Assembly (NCBI GenBank): GCA_940337035.1
Contig: CALNHX010003277.1
Location: 1-64,000, forward strand
Direction of reading: 5' to 3'
DNA length: 64,000 nt
From: Agriotes lineatus
Lineage: Eukaryota > Arthropoda > Insecta > Coleoptera > Elateridae
This document shows, piece after piece, positions 10,893 through 22,347 of this stretch; within the stretch, counting starts at the first letter, position 1; each line of letters opens with the position of its first letter. The notes beneath the pieces are model-generated. The model was given only the letters and a program-made list of their open reading frames with translations, searched no databases and was not told the DNA's origin. Both the position numbers and the translations under genes were made by a program.

Positions 10893-12287
10893 TTAAACAA
10901 TTACATCGGAAGACTCCGATGCATATCCCTGAGTATCTGTGTAACCATCTGTTTCATCTTGCGATGAGCTAAGTTGACCTATTTCATACTCAGAGTTTTT
11001 ATTAATCTTTTTTATCAATCGTTTTAGCCGTGATTTTAGGGTATTTGAATTTACAACACGAATGCCCTTGACAATTAATTCTAATAGAGATTCTATGTCA
11101 GACGTGAATGCCTTAGCAACTGTTAAAACATCTTGTTTGCCTTTGACGATTGTTAGGAATTCGCAAAATTTTTCAAAATTAATCACTTCAATGTCGTCGT
11201 CAAAAATTTTTTTAAACTCAGAGTATGAAGTACTATCATCTGAGATTGTGTTTTCCTTTAATCTTTTGGATTTCGGTTTAATAAACTCAAATTTCGATGT
11301 TGAATCTTTACTTTGCTCTACAGGGTCTTCTTGCTTATCATTTACTGAAACCTCATCTAGAGATATGATATCTGATTCTGTAGATGACGGAGCTTGGCGT
11401 TTTACGGCCCCTGAATTTCTTACCGAACCGCTATGAACAACATCGGACCTATTGCTTAGTTCGTTAAGTTTCAAATTCGATCTAACTTCCTGCGTGCTAT
11501 TATTTACTACTGACGTTTGTTCTGGGTCCCTATGAATATCGGCAGTAGTGTTTATCACGTTATTGTTGTCAGATAAAGTTGGACACTTAGTAGCAATGTG
11601 TCCTATTTTTTTGCATGTAAAACACCTAATTTCGTCCGTAGTAAAAAAAATTCTAAATGAATTTTGTTTATATTGAACTAAGATAGACTCTGGTAAGACA
11701 TCATTTTCCTCGAGGATAATATAAACCTGTCTGCGGAAACTAAGGACGTGTTTATACTCTTGTTTATTCAGGCCAGCTCCTATAAATTTGATAGGAGACA
11801 CAGTTTTTAAACCTAAACGTTTTATTTCTTTCTCTATTATTTCGTGCGGCAGGCACGGAGAAACATTAGAAATAACTATGCGTTTAGCTGGTGACACCAA
11901 TCTACGAGCAGGAATAAATGATTCGTTTATTGTTATGCCACCCTTGTTGGACATAAATAAATTAACTATTTCTTTTGACGCTAAATAGATGCAAATCCTG
12001 TTGTTAGAAACACGAGAGGCAAAAATCACGTTTTTTGGACCAACCAACTCCCCAACTGCAATGATGTAATCATTCTTTTGGGTATTTTCGATGGCATCTA
12101 AAATAATAGCTTGCTCACGATCGGGAAAAACAAATTTAGAACTGCTAACGACAACAGTCGCAAAGGACTGTGTATTTGTATTTACTGTTACAGACTCAGT
12201 TGAATTACTACCTGTCAATACATTTTCGTGATCTAGATTGCCTCCATCCCCAGAAGCAATTAGAATATTATTTGATAGGTTATTCAT
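10893..12287 (-). CDS. I-like ORF1, gag-like nucleic-acid-binding protein
   Basis: The 464-codon frame encodes the RNA-packaging protein of the element. One CCHC zinc knuckle (CFTCKKIGHIATKC) is seen near residue 220-235, preceded by an RRM-like stretch (IVISNVSPCLPHEIIEKEIK) that typically occurs in such gag-like proteins. The C-terminal third is rich in serine, lysine and acidic residues. The frame is intact from ATG to stop and ends just before ORF2, the usual ORF1-ORF2 order. Confidence 0.88.
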   Translation of the reverse strand: MNNLSNNILIASGDGGNLDHENVLTGSNSTESVTVNTNTQSFATVVVSSSKFVFPDREQAIILDAIENTQKNDYIIAVGELVGPKNVIFASRVSNNRICIYLASKEIVNLFMSNKGGITINESFIPARRLVSPAKRIVISNVSPCLPHEIIEKEIKRLGLKTVSPIKFIGAGLNKQEYKHVLSFRRQVYIILEENDVLPESILVQYKQNSFRIFFTTDEIRCFTCKKIGHIATKCPTLSDNNNVINTTADIHRDPEQTSVVNNSTQEVRSNLKLNELSNRSDVVHSGSVRNSGAVKRQAPSSTESDIISLDEVSVNDKQEDPVEQSKDSTSKFEFIKPKSKRLKENTISDDSTSYSEFKKIFDDDIEVINFEKFCEFLTIVKGKQDVLTVAKAFTSDIESLLELIVKGIRVVNSNTLKSRLKRLIKKINKNSEYEIGQLSSSQDETDGYTDTQGYASESSDVIV

Positions 12288-12603
12288 CTTAATAAAGTGC
12301 AGACGCCAATGCGTCTCTCCTATTTAGCGAACTGCACTGCGATGCAATGAACACAAAACGAAGGACCCCCACGCGCCGAGTGCGCGTGGAGAATGCGATT
12401 AACAAAACCACGTGTTAGCGCAAAATGCAGGTTTCCACCAAAAAATTAAATAAAACCCTAATCTAATCAAAGTAAAAGCGAAAAATATGGTACTTATCTG
12501 TAGGCAACGTTTGTTTAAGTCATCATCACCACACAGAAACCAAACACTGTGGAATTTCTTTATAATTGCACTGGCATACGGATCACCTGTATACACGTGT
12601 TTC

Positions 12604-14755
12604 TCATTCGAAATCCAAAACGAGACTCGTGGAGCACCAGTTAACAAGACTAGTAATGTCCTTTTGTAATTTGATGCAATCATCTAGAGTGCAAATCGGT
12701 GCATATAATTTCAAATCATCTGCGAATAATAAGAAATTTGCAAAAGTGAATATATGAGAGATATCATTGATAAAGCAATTGAACAGAGTGGGAGAAAGAT
12801 GTGATCCTTGTGGAACGCCAGATGTTACTTCTATAATATTAGATAAGTAATTTTTTATTTTAACAACCTGTTGGCGGCCCACAAGGAAGTCCTCTAACCA
12901 TTTTAACAGACTTCCAAAAACACCTAAAGCTTTTAATTTGGCAACAAGTATTCTAATATCCACTCTGTCGAACGCCTTAGAAAAATCAGTATATACAGCA
13001 TCGACTTGTAATCTAGATTCCATAGCATCAGTGATGGTTTGTTTGTAAGCTACCAAATTAGTTAAAGTAGATCTACCTTTCATAAAACCATGTTGATGTT
13101 CAGTAATTGTGTTATTTACTACTGCTGTAAGAGTATACGTGACAATACTTTCAAGCATTTTCGGAATACATGATTGTTTGGAAATTGGTCGATAATTTTT
13201 AATATTATTTACTTCTCCGGCTTTGAAAATAGGCACTACATAACTCTTTTTCCATAATGAAGGATATTGGCCACTATTTAATGACCGATTAAACAACGCA
13301 ACGAGTGGATTAGCTAAAGTAAATCTACAATTTCTTAAAAATATGCCTGGGATACCATCTGGTCCAGCACTAGAGTTAAAATTCACTTTTTCTAACTGTT
13401 CTAAAACATTTATTGCGCTAACATTAATATTACCTAAGCTTATTGAGTTTGTTACATTAAAACTATAATTCTTGTTATCATTTGTAGCATAAACTGAGGA
13501 AAAATGAGAAGCAAATAATTCAACCATATTTTGAGGATTATCAGAATATTCATTATCTAAATACATTCTATTAGGCAAATCTGTAGAACCTTTCTTAAGT
13601 CTTCTAAACTGCCAAAAATGTTTGGGATCTGAAGTTAAACTCTGCTCCACATTTAAGTTGCACTCAGTTAGACAAGTTTCAGATAATAGTTTACATTTTT
13701 CTCTTAAGCCGCTAAATACTAAATAATCACTTAGTGAATTAGTCTGTTTATACTTTTTATGCGCAAGTTTTCTCTGAATTACAAGGGTTTTTAGTTCATT
13801 TGAAAACCAATTAGGAAATTTACGGGGTTTACAACGCTTTAAGAGGACAAATAGTTCAATGACATTATAAAGAACAGAATAAAAATGATCCACAATTATA
13901 TTGATATCTGAGGCTATACAAATGTTATCCCAGTTAACTGAAATGAGATAATCATTTATAGAACAGTAGTCCGCATTTTTAAAATCATGATAATAAAAAT
14001 CATAATCCATTGATTCACAAGATTCATCCACTGTTATTCTACAAGTCAAAACAGGATGTAAGCAATCGACAGGAAGCAGTATATCTTCAGCGAGCGATAC
14101 TTCAATACAATTCATATCGGAGAAAATTAGATCTAAATAGTTACCATCTGAATTGGGAAAAGAATTGTGTTGTTTCATATTCAAAAGCGCCATAGTTTCG
14201 GATAATGCATAACCAACTTGAGTCACGTCACCAGAGATTCGTTTAACACCCAAATCGTTACTAAACCACTTAATTTTAGGAATGTTAAGCAATTAAAACA
14301 AATTCACTATTGGGATAATCACATCTTAACTGCCACAAACTTTCACAAAATAATTCATAAATTTCTAGTTTAGAATTCGGAGGAATATACGTGTTCACAA
14401 TAATTATTGAATTTTTCCCTACTGAAATTGATATAGTTATTGTTTCAGTGCTACTGCCAAGCAAGTCGATTTTTCTTGAAGAAAGATACTTCTTAACGGC
14501 TATTAACACACCACCTCCACGATTACAGTCACTAGTATTCTTACTGCGATCAAATCTGAATATAATGTAATTTTCTAATCCTAATTTGTTGTTGGTAATT
14601 CCCTCATGTAGCCAGGTTTCCGTTAGTAATAAGATATCAAAATCAGTTGTAAGACTAGTAACGGCTGATGATAAAGACTTAAGTTTAGTTCTGATACCAC
14701 GAACATTTTGGTAATATATATGTAATGATGAACAAGATTTATTCGAGGTGACGTT
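12604..14755 (-). pseudogene. endonuclease-RT (ORF2) of the CR1/jockey-type element
   Basis: On minus, the endonuclease begins near 14755 (NVRGIRTKL, LLTETWLHEG, RGGGVLIAV, VNTYIPPNS). The reading frame is lost at about 14285-14295, exactly where the catalytic GDFN box belongs. It then resumes as NIPKIKW through LDLIFSD and DCLHPVL. RT follows with KNYRPISK, VYTDFSKAFDRVD, SGVPQGSHLSPTLFN and FADD, and stops at 12604. Lesions are few: a small deletion at the GDFN box and the 3' truncation. Confidence 0.88.
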
Positions 14756-14763
14756 ATTAGCAT

Positions 14764-15496
14764 TTAGCTTTTTTGGTCGGTTTTAACAATGGTAGGCCTT
14801 CCTTTAATATAACGGATGGTTAAATTTGTTTCACCATTTGAGCTCCGTTGCTTAAGCTCATTGCGTATCCATTTTAAATATTCTCTTTGAGAAGGGGTTA
14901 AATCATTGTTAATCTTGATACTGCAATTATTCGGGATATTACGTTTGAGTTTAAGAATTGCAATTGCATCAGCAGCGTTTTTGAATGAAACTTTAATCGG
15001 TCTTATGGCACCATCTCTCTTTTTACCTAAACGTGACACATGAGTTATTTCGGGAATTTTTTCACAGATTGTGTTCAAAAAGTTTACTACCTCATTTTTA
15101 TCATCTTCAATTTCGGTATTGGTAGAGATACTGTTTGATTCTTCAACATTAAATAATATTATATTGGATTCATGAAGATTACGTTCCTTTATCTCATAAA
15201 TTACGTTTTCCGTTATTTCAATAGTATCAGTTTTGTTAGTATCATTAGATTTTGAGCTCATTGATTTCTTTACTTAGATTAAGAATAAGTTTTTTTAATT
15301 CTGATATATCGTTCAAACTGCCTGCACATTTATTACACTGATAAGTAATTCGGCGATTTGTTGAGGTTAAGCATGCGATTTCGCTACGGCTTAAACCTGA
15401 GCATGTAGTATGCAAAGGAAGTGCACAAAAATCACATTTAATTTCTTTTTCACTGTTAACAGCTTGATCACATATGTAACAATTAATAATGGGCAT
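14764..15496 (-). pseudogene. ORF1 of the CR1/jockey-type element (PHD-like finger plus RRM-like part)
   Basis: The N-terminal part (15496-15245) carries a C4HC3-like zinc finger (CYICDQAV, CDFCALPLHTTCSGL, CNKCAG) and a short coiled coil. The second part (15261-14764) carries the esterase/RRM-type region seen in such ORF1 proteins (ILFNVEES, VSRLGKK, RPIKVSFKN). The two frames overlap by 17 bases in different phases, so a single-base insertion probably split one original protein. Its product would bind element RNA. Confidence 0.8.
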
Positions 15497-15499
15497 TGT

Positions 15500-16345
15500 A
15501 GCAATAATCCGGCACTACAGAGAAAATCAACGAATACAAAGCACGAAAACAACCAATTTTATTTAAATTTTCTGGACACAACACAAAATACGTCCGCCTA
15601 CGTCCGCTGTTCAACATTCATCAATTCTTGTACAGTTGCAACTTTGCTATTCTTTTTTAAAGTAAATGTGTTTTCCCAGTGGGATACAACTTCATTCCAG
15701 GGTTCCAAGCGCGACTGGAGCCACGATTTACTTGTTTTTATTGAGTTATCTAAAAATTGAACAGAAAAACATTATAAAGCATTGAAATAAACTGCTTTTT
15801 CTTCTAGAGACTTGAAGATATTTATTCCGTAGTTGATATTGGGGAACTGCTGCCAACCCTTTGCCTTTTGATTAAACCTGCTTCTCTAAATTTTGTTCTT
15901 GCATTTCTGTATTTGTCGACAAGTTTGCCTTTTACAACACCAGATTTAAATCTTTAACTGGATTTACATAGTAAGTCAAATCATCTTACATACAATCCAG
16001 AGGAAACGTAAAGATTTGTTCTCAAACAAACTACGCACGCTGAAATAAATCCACTCGGCACGGTTGCCTTGAAGGTTAATTTGCGAACTACTCAATACAT
16101 AGGTACTTCCCCTTACTACTCCTTAGCTACACCGTTATATTAGGGCGAAATATACAAATTCCTTAGGTTTAAATAATACCCCTACATACTTAAAATACGT
16201 AGTTTTGTACTGAAAAGTACTCCTATTTTTCCTGTATGAAATTGCTGACATGACGTTAATAATTCATCTAAAAATGCATTCAGCGGATCTCAGGTTTAAC
16301 TTACCAGCAAATGTATCGGTTAGAATGGTTAGATGTTCTAAACTT
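15500..16345. other. leader of the CR1/jockey-type element, then unrecognised DNA
   Basis: The first 100-150 bases are probably the 5' UTR of the non-LTR element. No frame, repeat or motif can be supported in the rest. Confidence 0.5.
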
Positions 16346-16596
16346 CAGTCGGTTAAGGAACCAAGCTTGCTAACTTGTCTTCGATGGGAGAGTTTTCAGA
16401 GTATTGATCATTCTTAGGATCTCTAGAACCGACTATTAGGAATATACGGCCAATTTAGTTAAGATTTAGATTTGTATTTGTGAAACTCAGTCGTAACATC
16501 TTACAAAATATACAAAAACGGCACTTCTATCACACATGCCTTGCAAAAAGTGATCCAACCCAATCAAAATGTATCCCGCTGTTTTCCCAACTCTTA
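16346..16596 (+). repeat. interspersed repeat R, copy 1 (left part, up to the Harbinger insertion)
   Basis: This stretch matches 56176-56425 closely (shared blocks GATCATTCTTAGGATCTCTA, AAAACGGCACTT, ATCACACATGCCTTG, CAATCAAAATGTATCCCGCT). In this copy the sequence is cut at TTA by the PIF/Harbinger element and resumes at 22887 with TTAGTAACCTATA. Confidence 0.88.
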
Positions 16597-17020
16597 CAGC
16601 CGGTCTTATAAAACATTTAACGTGGCGATTAAATATTTAACAAGACGTTAAATAAGTTAACGTGGCGTTTGGGTACTATAATAGCAATGTTAAATTAAAA
16701 TTTAATTCTGGATTAAGTTCTTTGTTAACTCACTAACGACAGAGTTAACGTAGGTTTGAGTCTTATAAAGCTCATGTTAGCTTAACGATCGATTAAATAC
16801 TCTTTAACGTTGAATTAAGTTAATTGCTAGAAATTGACCGATTAACTTGACAGTTTGTGAATTAATGCTACATAAAATTTAAAACTAAACTATAAAGTTA
16901 CAAAATATTCATTTTTCCTTAACAAAAGTGAAGTAAGAAGTACAAAATAAATAGGTATTTTCATTTATTTTACCAAATACATATAACAGTACATATACAA
17001 TAACAGTATATTTTAGCAAA

Positions 17021-18100
17021 ATGTGGGACTCGTCAGATCTATCTTCAGAAGATGAGTATCTCGATGACTATGTACCTGAAAATAGGGTTCGTGTTCGAAG
17101 ACCTAGAATTTTTCGAAATCGTAATAATCCAATGGATATATATAACGAAATGGAATTTCAAATGAGATATCGTTTCTCAAAAAACTCGGTTATGTTTCTG
17201 CTCGAAAAATTTGGGAGACATATAGAGCCTCAAACAAAACGAAACAAAGCTATACCAGCTATTCTGCAAATTTGCATTACATTGCGGTTTTACGCAACTG
17301 GAGCATTTCAACAGCTGGTAGGAGATCATACTATGATATCGAAACAATCCGTGAGCACAATCATTAGAAGGGTAACACATTATATTGCTCTACTAAAACA
17401 AGAATATATAAATATGCCATCAACACCACAAGAATTGAACAAAATGAAAACCATTTTTTACGAAATTCGTGGATATCCTGGTGTGATTGGTGCGATCGAC
17501 TGCACACATGTGAAAATTCAATCACCTGGTGGACCAAATGCAGAAACATTCAGAAACAGGAAGGGCTATTTTTCTATCAACTGTCAAGCTGTTTGTGATG
17601 CTAGTTTGAAAGTGTTACATATCACTGCTAGACATCAAGGCTCGGTCCATGATAGCACAATATTTAATGATGGGCCACTCAGAACTCATTTTGAGAATGG
17701 TGACTATGGCACTTCATATTTACTAGGTGACAATGGGTATCCTTGTAAGAATTATCTTCTGACACCAATTTTGAATCCTCAAAATGCATCCGAACAGGCT
17801 TATAATCGGTCTCACATTGCAACAAGGAACCCCATTGAAAGATGTTTCGGAAATATTAAACGCAGATTTCCATGTCTGGCACTGGGATTGCGACTAAAGA
17901 TGTCCACAAATCTTGCAGTAATAATTGCATGTTTCACACTCCATAATATTGCACTACAGTTGAAAGATGAAAATCCTCCTGTAGACCTGAATGTGGTTAA
18001 TCCAGAAGCATTACATGAGGTGCCGGTTCTGGAAAATAACAACATCAGACCAAATGTTGCTGCTAGAAATGCACTACTGGCTACAGTTTTTGCAAGATAA
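17021..18100 (+). CDS. PIF/Harbinger DDE transposase, intact
   Basis: The 359-residue HARBI1-like nuclease excises and inserts the element. Catalytic context is visible in order: GVIGAIDCTHV (first Asp, about residue 160), GSVHDSTIF (second Asp region, about 205) with LLGDNGYP after it, and NPIERCFGNIKRRF (Glu, about 275). An N-terminal acidic stretch and an RRPRIFRNR basic patch precede a helix-turn-helix-like segment (FSKNSVMFLLEKF, SKQSVSTIIRRVTHYI). No intron, stop or frameshift is seen, and length is normal for the family. It depends on the SANT-like partner for nuclear import and DNA binding in known systems, and that partner is damaged here. Confidence 0.95.
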   Translation: MWDSSDLSSEDEYLDDYVPENRVRVRRPRIFRNRNNPMDIYNEMEFQMRYRFSKNSVMFLLEKFGRHIEPQTKRNKAIPAILQICITLRFYATGAFQQLVGDHTMISKQSVSTIIRRVTHYIALLKQEYINMPSTPQELNKMKTIFYEIRGYPGVIGAIDCTHVKIQSPGGPNAETFRNRKGYFSINCQAVCDASLKVLHITARHQGSVHDSTIFNDGPLRTHFENGDYGTSYLLGDNGYPCKNYLLTPILNPQNASEQAYNRSHIATRNPIERCFGNIKRRFPCLALGLRLKMSTNLAVIIACFTLHNIALQLKDENPPVDLNVVNPEALHEVPVLENNNIRPNVAARNALLATVFAR

Positions 18101-18272
18101 ATGCCCCGATTAATGTTACAAAACAAACAACAAAAATTACATTTTTCTGAAATCGTCTGTATTTTTTATCTATTGCTGAAAGTTTTTGGATCAGGAAAGT
18201 AAACTTTCTTTGACTCAATACAGTAAAATCAAGACTACTATAATAATATATTGTATGGTAAAAGTGACTACA

Positions 18273-18356
18273 GAGATATTTTATTCATAAGGGGAATATT
18301 TTACTCACCGAGTTCTGCCTCATGAACTAGCTAATTTCCCGAATGGATAAAATCTC
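18273..18356. repeat. interrupted palindrome inside the Harbinger element
   Basis: GAGATATTTTATTCATAAGGGGAA pairs imperfectly with its reverse complement ending at 18356, across a tip containing CTCACCGAGTTCTGCCTC. It lies between the two transposon genes. Confidence 0.6.
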
Positions 18357-18624
18357 TTTATTCACTTGTGGCATATATATATTTTTTCCAATACCTGCAT
18401 TTAATTATATAAATAAATTTTAAAAATTAATATTTTTTTTCGTTGACCACTTGTTAATTTCAATATTAATGAATTATTTTTCCTAAAAAAAGAATGGATT
18501 AATAGATGTCATTAATACACTATTTTTGATTAATACACTCTTTTTCATTTTGCATGAAGGTTAGTTGTATTAATCAAATTTTTCACCACAAAAAAAGATT
18601 TTGTAGTCAACGAAAAAATTTTGT

Positions 18625-18749
18625 AATCAACTCGTTTGTTAATGGGCGATTAATAACCTCAACTATTACAGGCACTCACTCGCTATCGCTCCTTCGTGCT
18701 TTAAACAGTTTCGATTATTAATCGCCTTCATTAACACACTTGTTGGTTA
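18625..18749. repeat. interrupted palindrome 4, tip at 18673-18698
   Basis: Arms of about 40 bases (AATCAACTCGTTTGTTAATG and GGCGATTAATAA paired with TTATTAATCGCC and TTAACACACTTGTTGGTT) enclose a tip starting CACTCACTCGCTA and ending CTTCGTG. The tip shows the ACTC...TCGT asymmetry of the other palindromes. It lies downstream of the transposase gene within the Harbinger element. Confidence 0.75.
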
Positions 18750-21700
18750 AATAACTATTAATAAGTAATCATATCTGGTTTTGTACTAGTTACCAAGATA
18801 CACATATGTATTTTGTAAGTTGCTATGAATGATGGACTATTTTATTCGCTATTGAATAAAGTACCATTTTATCCACCTTTATCCTTAAAATGTTACTTTA
18901 CCATGGAGATTCTAATAGATAAACCACAACTTTACACCTAGGTATTGGAAAAATTTTACAGAAAAAAAGGTACAAAAAGATGATAAAATTGTATGTCATT
19001 TTTGACAGAAATCAAATTATTAACATTAATGTGACTATTCACTATGGAATTAACAGAAACAGAACCTGATTCTGATTTTTTTATTTTTTTGTCAATATTA
19101 ACCATAAAAAATCGTCTTTCTTCAATTTGATCATGCGATTTCAGTAAAAGTAATATAAGTAGAATAAACATCAAAAACTCAAACTTAATCAGTATTTATT
19201 TTTGTTTTAAATTAACTTCACTTTATAATAAACGTATTTCTAAATTTTTTTTCTGCAGCTCACGTATCTCTTTCTTCATCTTCATTTCCTACTCGTGTTG
19301 TTCCTTTTTGATTGCATGTTCAGTACAAACGAGTTCTATCTTTTTTCGATAATATTCGGTTCTGAGCTCTTCAGAACTCCTTTGTACTGAACATGCAGTC
19401 AATCCAACGGGAATGGATGAAGGAAGGGGATCTTGTGCAGAAGGACTTGGCGATGGATGGGAAGGGGATTCGTGGTGAAAAACATATTCATTGGCATCAC
19501 CTAACAGATAGAAATTATTAATTTCTGTATAATAATCAGTATAAAGGACCTCTGCATTGTATCAATATTATTTATGTAAATAACATTCGACAATTTCATA
19601 ACAAAATAAAGCGGTACCTACTACCTTCATTTTGAAACCTATTATCATTTTTTAATAATACAATCATAATAATTTCGTTTCTTTGGCATGTTATAGGTAA
19701 TTTAAAGTAGCAAGGTTTCATACCATAATATAGGGTAGCATCGTCATACGCGTTGCTTAGGGGTTCAGCCTCATTTTCAAGGAATGCAACGAGCTGTGCC
19801 CCAGTTGCTCCCAATTGTCCTTTGTAGCCACCACCTCCAGTTTTATACAAATTCTTCTGTAAATGCAAAGAAAAAATTTAATTAAGAGGTAGGTACATTT
19901 GATTGTACACTTCTGTGTAATAAAATTAAGCACACACGGCTCTGTTGTATTTATTAATAGCGTTTTATTTTTGTAAGGACTTAGTTTTGGTCTTTTAATA
20001 TAGGTGTTATTTTCAAGTTATGGTGTTTTATCATTTATTAATTAAACTGCTGCTAGGCAATCAAAATAGACCCGAGTTATACAAACTAGAATATTGTGAA
20101 AAATAGTCATAAGACGTGTGCTTAATTTTATTGCACAGAAGTGTACATTTCTATCATGAGAAAATCAGGAATTTATTTTTAGAAGAGTGCATATTCCATT
20201 AATTAGTGTTCCACATGTGGGAGTCCTGATATACAGAGTGTATTGGCAAAAAAGCTATACGTGGTGATATTCTTCATAGAATGAAAAATCTTATTACTAA
20301 AATGTTGGATTGGTCAATATAAGCTCTGATTGTAGATAAAAAGACATTTTTTATTCAGGTAAAGTGCCTTTTGTGTTGTAAATACGTTAAAATGCCATTA
20401 AGAAAAATTGTTCAGAATGTATTATTATGGCCCTATGACAAATGTCAGAAATATTGGATCACTTATGTTTATAAGAAATGTACTTCATAGAATACACACG
20501 GTTTCATAAAAGTAAGCCATTATTTCTGAAATTTTGCATGGAATCATAATTTTACATTCTAAACACCTTCCCTTAATAATATTTTGATGTATTTAGAAGA
20601 GAAAAGGTACTTTTCCTGATCAAAAAAATTACACACAATCTGTAGATATGGTTTATTTCCTAATTAATTTCATGTAGAGAAGATACTATGATCACGATTG
20701 TAAAATGCTATTACTACCACAGGCTATAACCAGTGATAACATATACCCAATGTTTTTATTTACACCTAGGTACTTACTTTCTTTTCTGTGGCTTCTTTTC
20801 TAGCTTCCTTTCCCAATTCTTGAAAAATTTGCATAATCTGTGGACCCTGAAAATGAAACATTTAGGCAATATGTATGTAAACATGTATTTTGACAAAAAT
20901 GTAAACAAATTCCACAGTAAAAATCTGGTGTGATACACTCACACAACTTCCTTTTACAGTGTTCTTATAATTAGTCAAAAATTTCATTTTTAATTTTTAG
21001 CCATTTGTCAAAAATTTTCAAAAATTACAAATACTACAAAAACGGTACAAAATAGAGCGTTAGTTGAAGAGACAAATTTTCTCTAGAATTTTAAGGTGAA
21101 TTCAAAAATGTAATAATATACCGGGTGTTTTATTTAAAATAGGAGTTAATAAAAAAAATAGAAAAAAAACAAAAGAAACCCACTTTAGAAGTATTCAACT
21201 GGAAAATTTTATATGTCTGTGACATGGTCGCAGCGACTAAAACGCAAGCATGGCCTTACCCTTAGTCACTAAATAACATGAATAATGAGGTTTTCCCAAT
21301 TTATATTTAAATTAACAGAGTCCAAAATGTTCAACTGTACTAAGTTACTTATGCCAACATTAAGTTGAAATAACACCACAAAAATTCCATAGGGGTACAA
21401 ATTTTTAAAAGTAATTTCTATTTTAGGTTTCTTATTAACTACATATATTTATATAATTTTTGCAATTAAATTTGATTACCTCGGCAGTTTCCCCCTCCTG
21501 CCTGTTGGTCAACCTCAGCAGATTTTAACTTTTTGGAGTAACTGCTTTGCTAAAAAACGCAGAAAACGCCATTACAATGGAGAACTATGAAACAAAATTT
21601 AAAAATTCTAACAAAATGTTCCTATTAGCTTCACAAACATTATAGTGAAAATGGCCTATTATTCGTAAATATACAACAAAGTCCAGAACTACACTGCTTT

Positions 21701-21883
21701 ATTAATGTTTCTCCATGTGAATACTATTTTTCATGTAGTAAGTAGTAATTACACTATGCAGAGAAGATGCATAGCTTTTATCCTTTACCAATCGTGGTAA
21801 CCTTCAGAAACGCAAATGAAATTGGTTCTGCAAGTGAGGTTATAGCAAACAAATTTGAGGTTATGAAAATTTGGAACACTTAT

Positions 21884-21913
21884 CACAGAATAAATACAGG
21901 TATTTATTCTGTG
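21884..21913. repeat. perfect 30-bp palindrome
   Basis: CACAGAATAAATAC is followed after two bases by GTATTTATTCTGTG, inside the third-to-second exon interval of the SANT-like gene. No function can be assigned. Confidence 0.7.
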
Positions 21914-22201
21914 CTATTTATTATATATGAATTATTTTGTCAGTGCTAAACGGAGCAAGAGAAACACGATTTGTTTATCTATTTACGTATTATCTCGACA
22001 ATTGTAATTACATTTTCCGCCAATCGTACTAGAACTGTCACATTATTGACAAAATTTTGTTGAGCAAAGTCAAACATTCCATTACATCAGCCGTTGCTAG
22101 GTAATTTACAATACAACTGTACAGGAATAATATTCCCGGCCTAGGCAGGGAATATTCGAGTACTATTTCCTATTTTTTTTTAATTACTTGTATCGATTGG
22201 C

Positions 22202-22347
22202 GGAAAAATAGTATGTGTATCTTGGACAAAAAGCATCATTCCCAGACTCCTGTGTTGTTGGGCTCGGCATTCGCCTCGCCCAACAATGTTCACAGTCGTC
22301 TGGGAATGTTACGCTTTTCGTCCTAGATACACAATGTACTATTTTCT
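22202..22347. repeat. interrupted palindrome 5, in an intron next to the 5' splice site
   Basis: Arms of about 55 bases (outer end AAAAATAGTATGTGTATC on plus, AAAATAGTACATTGTGTATC on minus) enclose GGCTCGGCATTCGCCTCGCC at 22261-22280, itself bracketed by ACTCC and GTCGT. The right edge lies about seven bases inside the intron that begins at 22354 of the SANT-like gene. Confidence 0.85.

Larger units (their letters stand above)
6999..12440 (-). mobile_element. I-like non-LTR retrotransposon, nearly full length
   Basis: The element has a poly(A) tail (T run 6999-7022), a zinc-knuckle ORF1, and ORF2 with endonuclease, reverse transcriptase and RNase H. The combination of apurinic-type endonuclease, RT and C-terminal RNase H places it in the I/Loa-type group rather than the RNase-H-less jockey or CR1 groups. 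A GC-rich leader with a CCACGCGC hairpin lies at 12300-12440. I could not find target-site duplications; the 5' boundary is approximate. Few lesions are visible, so insertion looks fairly recent. Confidence 0.85.
12604..15500 (-). mobile_element. CR1/jockey-type non-LTR retrotransposon, 3' part missing
   Basis: ORF1 with a PHD-like zinc finger is followed by ORF2 with endonuclease and RT. The coding sequence ends abruptly within the RT (after LVNWCS...LVLDFE), so the thumb region, 3' UTR and tail are absent. The 5' end of the I-like element lies about 170 bases further on, but the missing 3' part does not reappear beyond that element, so simple nesting does not explain the loss. I recognise the clade only as CR1/Daphne/jockey-like. 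Confidence 0.8.

Noticed and set aside
11062..11436. 124-codon plus-strand frame
   Set aside because: Antisense shadow of the I-like ORF1.
12399..12683. 94-codon minus-strand frame
   Set aside because: It spans the junction between two retrotransposons and has no family motif.
12440..15500. CR1/jockey-type element simply split by the I-like element
   Set aside because: The missing RT end and 3' UTR do not appear on the far side (below 6999), so the 3' loss is a separate event.
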